A stretch of 40,906 bases of DNA from a virus, in IMG/VR virus record IMGVR_UViG_3300033145_001122, positions 1 to 40,906 of that record; one strand, given 5' to 3'. Positions within the stretch are counted from its first letter, which is position 1. Every line of letters starts with the position of its first letter. Position numbers and translations under genes: made by a program. This document shows positions 7,197 through 16,174 of this stretch, piece after piece. Under the pieces are notes generated by a model. That model saw only the letters and a program-made list of their open reading frames with translations, was not told the DNA's origin and made no database searches.

Positions 7197-9569
7197 ATGG
7201 CTCTATTATATGACGATAAAACGGGGCAATATTATGATTCTAATAAAAAAAATAGAACTACGCAGCATAATGTTTTGCCTCCTGCTTATAGACCAGAACT
7301 TTTTGACCCCAATGCCCCCGGGATGACACCCGAATTAGTGGAAAGCAGAAGAAATTTTTTGGCTCAACAATGGGGTGTATTACCAGAAGATATACCACGT
7401 TATAATCAACCGGTTACTCCTTCTGTAGATTATGGGCTTGACCCGTGGTCACCGGGATATGTACCGCAACAGCAAGGCAATAATCAACTGTCTCCACCGG
7501 GGACAATACCGTTACCTCCGGGTGAACCCTATACATATTCACCACCTCCGGTAATACCTCAACGCGAACCTGTATATAATCAACCACCGCCGGTAATACG
7601 GGCTGAACCCGGTCCACCCCCACCGGGAGTGAATTATCCAGAGCCTCCGGTAATACCTTATGGAACTCCTCCGCCTGCACCTGAACCGACTCCCGTCATA
7701 GCTCCCACACAACAGTATGATCCCTATGCGGGATACTATGATATGCTGATGGCAGCATTAGGGGGTATTGGACAAAATGTACAGGGAACGTATGAGCCGT
7801 TTCAAACCTCAACCTCAACAACGGAGCTTGGACAGGCACTTCAGGACAGGGCAATGCAGATGCTTAATCGTCCTTACGGATACACGCCTGAAGAAGAAGC
7901 CTTGATATATAAAAACGCACTTAATCAGTTTAATATAAACCGTGAAGAAGATTTACGTTTACTCGAAGGTATGGGTGAACAGTACGGATGGAATATAAAC
8001 GACCTTGAATTAGGCGGCCAGGGTCGCAGTATGTATCAAGATTACTTAGGGAAACGTGCAATCGCCGAATCGGGACTTATCGGAGATATAGCCCAGCAAA
8101 TAATAAATAAACGCACAGAAGATGAAGCCCGTGCGGTCAGTCAAGCACAATCTATTGAAAGCCTATTGTACGGCGAATACGCTCAGGATTTCAATAATAT
8201 GCTTTCTCTGATGGATTTTGACAGACTTGAAGATGCACAGCGATTTGATCAGGTAATGCGGGCTTATGGATTAATGACAGACGTAAAACAACAAGACTTT
8301 ATGAACCAATTAGGTCTCAGTGACCGTGAAATAGATGCTTACTGGAAACAAAGGTCTTATGAGGATACTATGGCGCTTACGGATAGAGATTACTGGCAGG
8401 GTGCAGCAGGAACGACACCAGCGGATTTACTTAATGCACTCTCATGGGCAGGATCGACAGCCGGTAATGTAGAGGCTCGTGCAATAGAAGACCCGACAAG
8501 TGCGATGCTACCGCTGATTATGATGGGGTTGGGAATGGGAAAGGATGGCGGAAATATAAATATTGAGGGTCAGGATATGTCATGGGTTGAAAAACTATTA
8601 AATCTAATACCGGGTGTTGATATAGGAGATGGTGAAGATGGTGAATGGTGGAAACCCGATTTTTCATGGGTAGACCCAAGTGGCAAGTTAAAAATACCAC
8701 CGTTATCGCTTGATTTTCTTAAATCAATGTTTGGGGATTTTGATATATCGAATCCGCTTTCATGGAGTCCCAATATGATAAATTTCATGACTAAAGGGTT
8801 GCCCGCAGGAGCTACATTCAGATACGGAGAAAAAGAATACACAATAGGTGCAGACGGCAGGGTTGTTAAACCTGAAGAAGGAATCCCTGAAGGAACCCCT
8901 GAAGGAGAAATCCCGGATTTTGTAAAATTTGTCGGTGATTTTGCTGCCGTATATGGTGCTTATCGTCTTGTGAAAGATACACTTAAAAGTCGTGGATGGT
9001 GGTTTGGCGGTGATGAACCAAATAGTGTTGATAAAAATAGTGCCCCATACGCTGTTTATAAATTCCTTAGCTTGAATGATCCTAAAAGAGCAACAAATTA
9101 TTTTGGCAATTTCAATAATTTTGAGCTGATTGCATTATTTAAAACTCTACAAGATGGTGATTTATCATATAAGGATGAAAATGGCAAAATTAGAAAACTC
9201 GACCCAATAACCCTTGATAAAACAGAGTTGAATGAATTTAAGATAAAGGGTTATGGTTATGCGTGGGAAAATGCCGGTGAAATATTAAATAGGGTTTTAG
9301 AAATTATACCCGATAAAAATTCTTCTGGAGAAGAATGGGTAAAGTTTATAAGCGATAGCTATTTTGTCAGTTCGATGAGAAATGAATACGTATCAAGTTT
9401 TGGTGATACAATGCAGACACCCGATGTGTTTTTACCACCCATGAGCTATGATAAGGCAGTAAAATTGTTAACACAACTGGCTGATTATGGTAAGATAACA
9501 CAGAAACAAAAAGAACTGGCAATAGCCGAGTTAAAAACAGATAAAGATATTCACCCGTGGCGATATTAA
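7197..9569 (+). CDS. Large proline-rich internal virion / ejection protein
   Basis: A 790-residue protein. Residues about 85-185 are a proline-rich linker with repeated PPVIP-type units (PPVIPQREP, PPPVIRAEP, EPPVIPYG). Residues about 200-420 are mostly helical and glutamine-rich. A glycine/methionine hydrophobic patch (MLPLIMMGLGMG) lies near residue 440, and the C-terminal third is mixed. It follows the small ejection-like gene by 2 bases. No enzymatic motif is visible. A role in the ejected trans-envelope channel is inferred from size, order and composition. Confidence 0.55.
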   Translation: MALLYDDKTGQYYDSNKKNRTTQHNVLPPAYRPELFDPNAPGMTPELVESRRNFLAQQWGVLPEDIPRYNQPVTPSVDYGLDPWSPGYVPQQQGNNQLSPPGTIPLPPGEPYTYSPPPVIPQREPVYNQPPPVIRAEPGPPPPGVNYPEPPVIPYGTPPPAPEPTPVIAPTQQYDPYAGYYDMLMAALGGIGQNVQGTYEPFQTSTSTTELGQALQDRAMQMLNRPYGYTPEEEALIYKNALNQFNINREEDLRLLEGMGEQYGWNINDLELGGQGRSMYQDYLGKRAIAESGLIGDIAQQIINKRTEDEARAVSQAQSIESLLYGEYAQDFNNMLSLMDFDRLEDAQRFDQVMRAYGLMTDVKQQDFMNQLGLSDREIDAYWKQRSYEDTMALTDRDYWQGAAGTTPADLLNALSWAGSTAGNVEARAIEDPTSAMLPLIMMGLGMGKDGGNINIEGQDMSWVEKLLNLIPGVDIGDGEDGEWWKPDFSWVDPSGKLKIPPLSLDFLKSMFGDFDISNPLSWSPNMINFMTKGLPAGATFRYGEKEYTIGADGRVVKPEEGIPEGTPEGEIPDFVKFVGDFAAVYGAYRLVKDTLKSRGWWFGGDEPNSVDKNSAPYAVYKFLSLNDPKRATNYFGNFNNFELIALFKTLQDGDLSYKDENGKIRKLDPITLDKTELNEFKIKGYGYAWENAGEILNRVLEIIPDKNSSGEEWVKFISDSYFVSSMRNEYVSSFGDTMQTPDVFLPPMSYDKAVKLLTQLADYGKITQKQKELAIAELKTDKDIHPWRY

Positions 9570-9588
9570 TATAAGGTGGTGAGCTAAT

Positions 9589-10428
9589 ATGCCGAATTTT
9601 AGAGGTGCAGGAGATTTATTTACACAGGCTTTCTTTACGCTTATGAAAGATAAACAGCGCAGAGAAGCCGAACAGCGTGAAGCACAGAGGAGACAAAAAG
9701 AGCTTCAGCAAACAATGAGATACGAGACAGAACGGGAACGTATTAAAAGAGAACAGGAGCTTGCCGATATAAAAAGCGGAAGAGAATTTGAGAGAGAAAC
9801 GCAGGAGAGAGGTTGGAAAAGAGGAGATATTCTTGCGGAACAAGAGTCCACTGAAGCCCAGCGTCTTATTGATGAAGAATATGAATATCTTAAACAATAT
9901 TCTTTACAAAAAGGTTATAAATTGCCAGAACCTCCTGGTGGCAAACCAACAAAAGCGTGGTTAAAATATGCCGGGCGAGGACTTGATGATTATTTAGAAG
10001 AAATAAATGCTGAAGGGGAGATGGAAGAATATCAAAGAAAATATGATATCCAACACCCCCAAAAAGTACCTACTGATACTAATGAAATTGAAAATATTCT
10101 CAGGGGTGAATGGGAAACAATTACAAGAACAGCCGGAATTACAGGACAAGGACGCTCATTTGAAACTATTGAGCAAGAATTTGCAAATATGATGCGAGAC
10201 CCCTATATAATGAGTTTATGGGATACTCTCGCAGATCAAAACCCAGAAGCCTATGAAAGACTAAATCGTGAATTTCTTGCTGTGCTTGGCAGAGTGAGAC
10301 AGATGAGAAAAAGTAAGGTGAATTTACAGCCTACGCCTCCAAGACCGCCAATATCACAGCAAAGATACGGAAGTGTATTACCATATACAGGCGCTGACAC
10401 CTTAAAGACTTATCCGCAAGCATGGTGA
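9589..10428 (+). CDS. Coiled-coil internal virion protein
   Basis: A 279-residue protein whose residues 20-100 form a highly charged arginine/glutamate-rich coiled coil (RREAEQREAQRRQKELQ and onward). The C-terminus is proline-rich. SD AAGGTGGTG lies upstream. It sits between the two large ejection-type genes and ends four bases before the next ATG. It is likely a structural partner of the ejection proteins; no family is recognised. Confidence 0.6.
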   Translation: MPNFRGAGDLFTQAFFTLMKDKQRREAEQREAQRRQKELQQTMRYETERERIKREQELADIKSGREFERETQERGWKRGDILAEQESTEAQRLIDEEYEYLKQYSLQKGYKLPEPPGGKPTKAWLKYAGRGLDDYLEEINAEGEMEEYQRKYDIQHPQKVPTDTNEIENILRGEWETITRTAGITGQGRSFETIEQEFANMMRDPYIMSLWDTLADQNPEAYERLNREFLAVLGRVRQMRKSKVNLQPTPPRPPISQQRYGSVLPYTGADTLKTYPQAW

Positions 10429-10432
10429 TAAT

Positions 10433-13162
10433 ATGCCTTATTACATACCAAGGTCTCAACGAGGAAGAAAAAAAAGAGATTATTTGAGAAGTTTCACCGC
10501 ATCGACCAACCTTGAAAAACAAGACCGCGCTAACCAAAGAAAAATATTAGAACTTATTGAGTCGGGTGAACTCGAAGAATTTATAAAACACAAAGAGGGT
10601 AAATCTCTTTGGGATAGAGTAAAAACCTTGGGTTCGGGTGCTCTCGATGTATTACAGAGAGGTGAATATGCTGCCGCCGGTGGACTTGAAGAAGTATGGG
10701 GTGGCGAGCCCGGTATATCTGGTAGAGAAGCAGGCGCAGCTATCGGACGCGCAGGACGTGAATTATTCAGTGGTGTGGGTGGAATACAGGGGCAAAAGAA
10801 AACTTTTGGCGATGTTATTAAAAAAAATGTACCGGAATATAAAAGATGGGCTAAAGAACATCCTGTATTGTCTACTGGAACTGACCTTGCACTGAGTATT
10901 GGACTTGATCCTACAACGTATGTAGGATTAGGGTTAATTGATGATGTTGCCCGATTGACTGGCAAGGGATTTGCCAAAACAGTCGGTAAAACGAAGATTG
11001 CCAAAGGTGCTGGTGAAGTATTGGGGCGCGCGTTCGATCCTGCATATTTATGGAAGAAAGCAAAAGCAGCAAAAGGATATGACATCCTATGGAGTGAGGG
11101 TAAATTTGCAAAAGGATTGTCCCGAAAATATCATAAAGAATTAGACCCCGCAATTGATGCTATCGCTACATGGGAACCGGAAAAAGTAAAAAATTTTGTG
11201 CGAGTAATGTACGGCGATATTCCTCTATCAAGTGTATCTGATGATGTAAAAGATACCGCATTAAACCTTAAAAGCCAACTCAAAAAAATAGGAAGGCGTG
11301 AAAGTAAATATCTCGGCAAGGGAACAGACTGGATGCTTGATAATTATCTTCCCAATAACCCCAAACAATTAACAGAATTTATGGAAGAAGCGGGTGAACA
11401 TGTTACACGGGGATATGGGCAAGGGCTTGCTGATTTCAAGAAAAGTTTTGAACATTCTAAAAAACTGATTACCGGAGAAATTTTCCTGGATTGGGCTAAA
11501 AATGTCGGTATAAGTGATGAGAATCTCGGTGAAGTAGTTGTGAAAAATCTAACCGGACGAGTAGGGCAATCAATAAGTCGTGTACGACAGATACGTATAC
11601 AACATAAATTAATTCGTGATTTGCCTGAAATATTCCGGAAATTACCGTATGGTACAAAACATGTATTTGATACAAGAAATATTGGTACGGAAGAAATCCC
11701 CAAGTGGATTACTTTGGTCAAGCCGGGAGATTCTATCTGGATGCCTGCTGGCAATTTAAGATTTTTTAAACAGGAAATAATGGCAAAAAAGGGGAATATA
11801 GCTAAAGTCTGGAAAAAAGCAGGGAAATTTGACCCTGAAGATATTGAACAATTAACAGAAATAAAAGAATTAAATAAGGCTTTGGCGGCAAAAATTGAGA
11901 ACGCCATATCTGGCGGGCTTGATTTAGTATTAACGGCAGATGAATTACAAGCTATTCAAAAAACACTTGTGGGTGTTACTACAAAAGTTACCGCTTACGC
12001 TGTTCCCAAAGAAATAGTTGAAGATATTACAAAAGTATCCAAAAGACTTGCGAGTGAAACCGATATTTTAAAATGGTGGGATGATACCTTGAATATATGG
12101 AAAAATACTGCTATACTTTCACCGTTTTTTCACATGAGAAATTTTATATCATCATCCTCTCAAAATTATCTTGCGGATATTAATCCCGCACGCTTTAAAG
12201 ACGGTTTTAGAGTATTATTACCAACAACACCGGATGGGGCAAAAATACTCGGGAGAACAAAAAAAGCGTGGAATGAATTGTTTAATAGATATGGTATTAC
12301 TGGCGGTTCATTCGTGGGGCAGCAGACAGGCAAAACTGGTATTCCCGTTGTCGAAAAGGTTTTTAAATTTAATCGATGGATCGGCGGGCATATAGAAGAA
12401 CATCAAAGAGCATCTCTCTTTATGGATGGTATTAAGAAGGGTATGAAACCTCTTGAGGCAGCGAAACGCGTTAAAAAATTTCATTTTGATTATTATGAAT
12501 TAACAGATTTTGAACGTAAAGTTGCAAAAAGATTCTTTCCTTTTTGGAGCTGGACCCGTAAGAATATACCGCTTCAGCTTGAAATGATTGTAAAAGCCCC
12601 TAAAAAATATAAATATTTGGCACAATTAAAGCGTGCTGTCATCGGTGGACCAGAAAATGAATACAATCCTGATTGGTGGAAAGAGCAAGATGTATGGGAA
12701 ACAAAAGGCGATAAAGCATGGCATGTCGGATTACCCTATACTGATTTGAATATGTTACAGGGAAGCCCTGTGGGCATGCTTGGCCCCGCAGCAACAATTT
12801 ATAATATTGCTGCCAATTATGATCCGTTTTATAAAGAAAAAATAAGCCGATATAAAGGACAAAAAGTCCCTGTTGTAACTATCGGTGATAAAACTTATGG
12901 TTTAAATCCAACGCTTAAATATGCAATAGAAGGTTTTATACCTGTCGCCCAGCGTTATGGTTTTGACCTTATTAAACAGATGCAAAATTTTTTAGGTGAA
13001 AATGACGAGCAAAAACTAAAAGCAAAATATAAAATTATTAACAAATTCATCGGTATAAAATTAATACCACAACTAAAAAGTGAGCGGGAACGAGCACGTG
13101 TTTACAGATTAAGGGACGCGTTAAGAGATTATGCTCTCTATAAAAAACAAGGTGTAGAATAA
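10433..13162 (+). CDS. Very large internal virion protein (ejection type)
   Basis: A 909-residue protein and the largest gene in the window. Its N-terminus is basic (RSQRGRKKRDY). Glycine-rich amphipathic stretches lie around residues 60-130, and long helical regions follow. The C-terminal third contains PFFHMRNFISS and FPFWSWTRKNIPLQLE, phrases I associate with large phage virion-associated proteins. No transglycosylase or protease motif is evident. It ends TAATG into the holin-like gene, so it closes the structural module. Its functional name is inferred. Confidence 0.6.
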   Translation: MPYYIPRSQRGRKKRDYLRSFTASTNLEKQDRANQRKILELIESGELEEFIKHKEGKSLWDRVKTLGSGALDVLQRGEYAAAGGLEEVWGGEPGISGREAGAAIGRAGRELFSGVGGIQGQKKTFGDVIKKNVPEYKRWAKEHPVLSTGTDLALSIGLDPTTYVGLGLIDDVARLTGKGFAKTVGKTKIAKGAGEVLGRAFDPAYLWKKAKAAKGYDILWSEGKFAKGLSRKYHKELDPAIDAIATWEPEKVKNFVRVMYGDIPLSSVSDDVKDTALNLKSQLKKIGRRESKYLGKGTDWMLDNYLPNNPKQLTEFMEEAGEHVTRGYGQGLADFKKSFEHSKKLITGEIFLDWAKNVGISDENLGEVVVKNLTGRVGQSISRVRQIRIQHKLIRDLPEIFRKLPYGTKHVFDTRNIGTEEIPKWITLVKPGDSIWMPAGNLRFFKQEIMAKKGNIAKVWKKAGKFDPEDIEQLTEIKELNKALAAKIENAISGGLDLVLTADELQAIQKTLVGVTTKVTAYAVPKEIVEDITKVSKRLASETDILKWWDDTLNIWKNTAILSPFFHMRNFISSSSQNYLADINPARFKDGFRVLLPTTPDGAKILGRTKKAWNELFNRYGITGGSFVGQQTGKTGIPVVEKVFKFNRWIGGHIEEHQRASLFMDGIKKGMKPLEAAKRVKKFHFDYYELTDFERKVAKRFFPFWSWTRKNIPLQLEMIVKAPKKYKYLAQLKRAVIGGPENEYNPDWWKEQDVWETKGDKAWHVGLPYTDLNMLQGSPVGMLGPAATIYNIAANYDPFYKEKISRYKGQKVPVVTIGDKTYGLNPTLKYAIEGFIPVAQRYGFDLIKQMQNFLGENDEQKLKAKYKIINKFIGIKLIPQLKSERERARVYRLRDALRDYALYKKQGVE

Positions 13163-13380
13163 TGACAGCTCTTGTTGTAGCATTTCAATACGGAACACCG
13201 GCATTACTATTTATATTAATTGTTTTACAGGTGTGGTCAATGACAAAGATAAAAGACCTTATTAATTCTGTTAATAATCTTAAAGAGGGTGTAATATGGA
13301 ATGACAGGTTTGGAGAATTTAAAGAAGCTATGGAGACACGTGTTAAACGCCTTGAGGATAAGGCAAATGGCAGACGATAG
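13162..13380 (+). CDS. Holin candidate, single transmembrane segment
   Basis: A 72-residue protein with one hydrophobic segment (about residues 8-26, ALVVAFQYGTPALLFILIV) followed by a charged helical tail rich in lysine, arginine and glutamate. The start overlaps the preceding stop and the end overlaps the endolysin by 14 bases. Small one-TM proteins directly before an endolysin are usually holins or related lysis proteins. Sequence alone does not prove pore formation. Confidence 0.55.
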   Translation: MTALVVAFQYGTPALLFILIVLQVWSMTKIKDLINSVNNLKEGVIWNDRFGEFKEAMETRVKRLEDKANGRR

Positions 13381-13816
13381 AATAATAGAAGCAAACTATA
13401 ATATAACAGAGCATTTTAAATACAACGATTTCAAATGTCCTTGCTGTGATATGCTAAAACTAATCCCACGTTTCTACAAACATATCGAAATGCTTGAACG
13501 AATGAGGCTTGAAGCCGGTTTCCCGATAGTGGTTAATTCGGGATACAGATGTCCAAGGCATAATGAAATTGTAGGCGGCAGACCAAAATCTCAACACCTT
13601 ATATTTGCAACAGACATAAGACCCGCTATTGAAGAACATGAACTCGATGTTATGCCGCATAAAATCCGTCAACTCTATAAAATAGCTCTTGACCTCGATT
13701 TCAATGGCATAGGACTTTATAAAAATTTTATACATTTAGATTTGCGTTCTGATAAAGCACGATGGAGAGCTCTAAATGAAAATGACAATAATAAACGGAA
13801 GAAAAATAACACTTGA
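13367..13816 (+). CDS. Endolysin, peptidase M15 family (D,D-/L,D-carboxypeptidase type)
   Basis: A 149-residue protein starting at 13367, where GAGGATAAGGC supplies an SD. It carries the M15 zinc pattern: SGYRCPRHNEIVGGRPKSQHL, then ATDI, then FIHLDLR. The expected zinc ligands H77, D83 and H123 are present. The phrase normally has a glycine (SxHxxGxAxD), replaced here by phenylalanine (SQHLIFATD), a notable departure. A CxCC cluster near residue 24 is extra. It would cleave peptidoglycan cross-link or stem peptides at lysis, paired with the upstream holin candidate. Confidence 0.85.
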   Translation: MADDRIIEANYNITEHFKYNDFKCPCCDMLKLIPRFYKHIEMLERMRLEAGFPIVVNSGYRCPRHNEIVGGRPKSQHLIFATDIRPAIEEHELDVMPHKIRQLYKIALDLDFNGIGLYKNFIHLDLRSDKARWRALNENDNNKRKKNNT

Positions 13817-13973
13817 GGATGAGGAACGCCAAGAATGCGAGGTGTGGACCCGCGTGATGGGTTATTATCGCCCGGTGTCGGCATTCAACAGGGGTAAAAA
13901 AGCAGAGTTTAAAGAAAGAAAAATGTATGGCGAGAAAAGGATGGTGAATTTATATAATGCCGGCAAAGATTAA
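13776..13973 (+). CDS. Stand-alone NrdD-like glycyl-radical-tail protein
   Basis: A 65-residue protein overlapping the endolysin by 41 bases, with GGAGAG upstream. Residues 20-50, CEVWTRVMGYYRPVSAFNRG followed by KKAEFKERKMY, match the C-terminal tail of anaerobic class III ribonucleotide reductases, where the RVxGYxRP glycine carries the radical. No catalytic NrdD domain or NrdG activase is encoded here, so it could act only with host proteins, as the stand-alone radical domain GrcA/YfiD does for pyruvate formate-lyase. That role is inference. Small proteins of this type appear annotated as NrdD in other genomes. Confidence 0.7.
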   Translation: MKMTIINGRKITLEDEERQECEVWTRVMGYYRPVSAFNRGKKAEFKERKMYGEKRMVNLYNAGKD

Positions 13974-14133
13974 AAAAGTTGATGGTTATAGGGTTACTCA
14001 TGGCGGTAAGGTATCGGCTAAAAAAACAACCAAGAAAAAAGCTGAAGCACAAAGAAATTTACTTAATGCTATTAGGCATGGATGGAAACCAAGTAAAAAA
14101 AGTAAAAAGAAAAGTAAAAGGAAGAAATCATAG
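13957..14133 (+). CDS. Small basic protein (58 aa)
   Basis: ATG at 13957 with AAAAGGATGG upstream. It encodes MPAKIKKVDGYRVTHGGKVS, then a lysine-rich tail (KPSKKSKKKSKRKKS). It overlaps the previous gene by 17 bases and its stop overlaps the tRNA-like sequence. Strongly basic and probably nucleic-acid-binding; similar short proteins end the late block of other phages. Function unknown. Confidence 0.6.
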   Translation: MPAKIKKVDGYRVTHGGKVSAKKTTKKKAEAQRNLLNAIRHGWKPSKKSKKKSKRKKS

Positions 14134-14155
14134 GAGCGACGGGAATCGAACCCGC
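14131..14155 (-). other. tRNA 3'-end-like sequence, candidate attP core
   Basis: On the minus strand this reads as a T-arm (GCGGG-TTCGATT-CCCGT, 14139-14155) followed by a seven-base acceptor half (CGCTCCT, 14132-14138) and A at the discriminator position. The other parts of a tRNA are missing: no matching 5' acceptor AGGAGCG, D-arm or anticodon arm is found in the adjacent 60 bases. Such fragments are classical phage attachment cores that restore the 3' end of a host tRNA after integration. The integrase lies about 0.8 kb away. The AGGAGCG-type acceptor would fit a tRNA-Trp or -Ile-like target, but I cannot identify it. Confidence 0.6.
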
Positions 14156-14242
14156 ATAGAATGTGCGTGGTGGAAATGGAAGATATGTACGCCCTGCAAA
14201 TGCAATGAATATAAATAAAAAGTAATTGTTTGTCAAGTAAAA

Positions 14243-14261
14243 ATTATAAATTATTTATAAT
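14243..14261 (-). terminator. AT-only inverted repeat at the end of the HNH gene
   Basis: ATTATAAA (14243-14250) and TTTATAAT (14254-14261) are perfect inverted repeats with a 3-base spacer, spanning the stop of the leftward HNH gene. TGTCAAG occurs on both sides (14231-14237, 14261-14267). It is A/T-only, so a weak terminator or a protein-binding site; cannot be resolved by eye. Confidence 0.35.
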
Positions 14262-14962
14262 GTCAAGCTTGGTTGAAAATCTGTTTTAAGCCTATTGTTT
14301 TTCTTGCAGTTTTCATGTGCCCACATCGGACGTAAATTTTCTAAAGCCCAGCACTGTTTAAAATCTATATCAGTATATGAATTATAATTATGTGCACTTA
14401 CAGGTATAATATGGTCAACATGCCATTCGCCATAATTTTCCCAAGTCATATCCTCCTTGAATTGCTTCTCAAGATGTTTTCTGAGTTCTCGTTGTGTATA
14501 ACCTACAATATCTTCCCAATGTTTGCCGTTTTTGTTGCTTTTTAACGAATGCCATATTGCAGTACTCATATTATGAGAGAGTTTTAATTGAGGATTACTT
14601 CTTTGGCGATTTTTTAGATATTTATTTCTTTCTTCCCGATGTGTTTCCCGATACCTTTTTTGCTGTTTCTTTATTGCCTCCTTATTGGTTTCATAATACT
14701 CTTTTTGTTCTTTTCTGTGAGATTGGGCATAGTTTCTTTTATATTCTTTTATTTTTTCAGTATGCGTTCTTTGATATTCTTTTATTTCATCGGCATGATT
14801 TCTTCTGTATTCTCTTCCCTGTCTTTTTATCTCCTTTGCATTAGCTTTATAATATTCATTTATACATGATTTGCATTGACAACACAATCCATCTTTTGTG
14901 GACTTATTTCTACAAAACTCACTTTCTTCTTTCCAGTTTTTACAATGGCTACAACGTTTCAT
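14255..14962 (-). CDS. HNH endonuclease with N-terminal zinc motif
   Basis: A 235-residue protein. The N-terminus has CSHC and further CxxC pairs (CCQCKSC), a zinc knuckle seen in phage HNH proteins. Residues about 35-125 are degenerate repeats of a 12-14 residue charged unit (EYRRNHADEIK, EYQRTHTEKIK, EYKRNYAQSHR), probably a DNA-tracking helical arm. The HNH core is WHVDHIIPVSAHN, then NLRPMWAHENCKKNN. It lies between the attP-like core and the integrase, in the same direction as the integrase and 7 bases behind it. Probably a homing-type insertion. Confidence 0.8.
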   Translation of the reverse strand: MKRCSHCKNWKEESEFCRNKSTKDGLCCQCKSCINEYYKANAKEIKRQGREYRRNHADEIKEYQRTHTEKIKEYKRNYAQSHRKEQKEYYETNKEAIKKQQKRYRETHREERNKYLKNRQRSNPQLKLSHNMSTAIWHSLKSNKNGKHWEDIVGYTQRELRKHLEKQFKEDMTWENYGEWHVDHIIPVSAHNYNSYTDIDFKQCWALENLRPMWAHENCKKNNRLKTDFQPSLTL

Positions 14963-14969
14963 ATTTTCC

Positions 14970-16043
14970 TCATAGGTTGGCTATAATATCGTCCGTAACA
15001 CCAGAAGCTTTTTTAAATGCCTCATCGTGCAAGTGGGCATACCGTTGTGTCATCTGTGGAGATTTGTGGGTTAAAAGCTTCTGTAATGTATAAATATCGA
15101 CCTTGCCACTTGAAGCTAACATAGAAGCATAGGCATGGCGTAACCCGTGCATAGGTCGGAAATCCTTTGGGAGTCCGGCTTTTTCTTTTATTTGATTAAA
15201 CACATTATGATAAGAGCTTATGTCTAATTTTTTACCACGAGGCGATGCAAAAACAAATTCCGATGTTCTTTTCTGCCATGTAAGAACTTTTCTTGCAGAC
15301 ATATTCATTGGTATCAATTGGTCTTTGCCACCCTTGGGATCACGTATATTAATAAATTCATTCTCCCAGTCAATATCATCCCATCTTAATTTCAATATTT
15401 CCGACTTCCTCATGCCAGTAAATAATGCCATCTTCATTATATTTGCCACTGTTTGATTTGGTTCTTCATTCAAAACTTTAAGCAGTCTTTTTATTTCATC
15501 GTGCGACAAGCTTTCTGTTTTTACAGTGCTTATTTTCGGCATCTCAATCTTAAAATCTATATTCTTACACAATTTTCTTGAAGTGCCGTAATTGATAATT
15601 CTTTTCAAAAGCGCAAGAATAGATTTGGTAGTCCCGGGGCTTAATGTTTTTAAAAGATTGGATTTGAACCTGTCAATATCAATAGGCTCGATTTGTTCCG
15701 GTGATTTATCACCATAACGATTTCTTATATATTTATTATATCTGCTTTTATCACTCGGAATCGGGTTTTTGTTTTGTTTGTATTCATTCCAAATGCTATT
15801 TAATGTCCAGCTTACACCTCTGTTAGTAGATATGTTCCCCGTTATTTTTAAAATTCTTATTCTCGATGCCTTCGCCGGTGTCATATTATCCTGATACTGC
15901 CTGCCCGCCTTTTCTTCGATAGATTTTCCTTGTTTTCTATACATAATGTAATATATTTTTTCGGGAGTCTTGTCGGCAATTGATGTTCCGTTGATATAAT
16001 AAACACCCGGATATTTGGTTTTATTTCTCTTCATTACTGGCAT
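14970..16043 (-). CDS. int: Tyrosine recombinase integrase
   Basis: A 357-residue protein with the full catalytic set: R212 (FTGMRKSEIL), lysine near 237-240 (PKGGK), H299 and R302 (HGLRHAYASM), H326 (LTHKS) and the nucleophile Y335 (TQRYAHL). An N-terminal arm-binding region (residues 1-75) and a SAM-like core-binding domain (about 80-165) precede it. It integrates and, with the excisionase-like protein at 19091, excises the prophage. Two ATTCCCA direct repeats lie just upstream of its start. Confidence 0.93.
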   Translation of the reverse strand: MPVMKRNKTKYPGVYYINGTSIADKTPEKIYYIMYRKQGKSIEEKAGRQYQDNMTPAKASRIRILKITGNISTNRGVSWTLNSIWNEYKQNKNPIPSDKSRYNKYIRNRYGDKSPEQIEPIDIDRFKSNLLKTLSPGTTKSILALLKRIINYGTSRKLCKNIDFKIEMPKISTVKTESLSHDEIKRLLKVLNEEPNQTVANIMKMALFTGMRKSEILKLRWDDIDWENEFINIRDPKGGKDQLIPMNMSARKVLTWQKRTSEFVFASPRGKKLDISSYHNVFNQIKEKAGLPKDFRPMHGLRHAYASMLASSGKVDIYTLQKLLTHKSPQMTQRYAHLHDEAFKKASGVTDDIIANL

Positions 16044-16066
16044 AATAATATCTCCCTTTTTAAAGT

Positions 16067-16085
16067 ATTCCCACCTTTATTCCCA
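16067..16085 (+). repeat. ATTCCCA pair, integrase-proximal
   Basis: ATTCCCA at 16067-16073 and 16079-16085, 12 bases apart. The pattern ATTCCCAnnnTTATTCCCA is repeated at 16287-16305. A related TTCCCA pair with the same spacing occurs near 32920-32937. Confidence 0.65.
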
Positions 16086-16174
16086 GCATATAACTAACAT
16101 AATAAAGCGGTGCGAGTAAAACAAGTACAAATTAAACACAAACAAAGATATTGTAAATTTGTAAAATAACAACC

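Noticed and set aside
10480-11085. 201-residue minus-strand ORF
   Set aside because: Antisense shadow of the 909-residue virion protein; cysteine/serine/proline-rich composition typical of antisense frames.
14131-14210. Complete tRNA gene on the minus strand
   Set aside because: The T-arm and acceptor 3' half are good, but no D-arm, anticodon arm or matching 5' acceptor half can be found in the 60 bases upstream of it.
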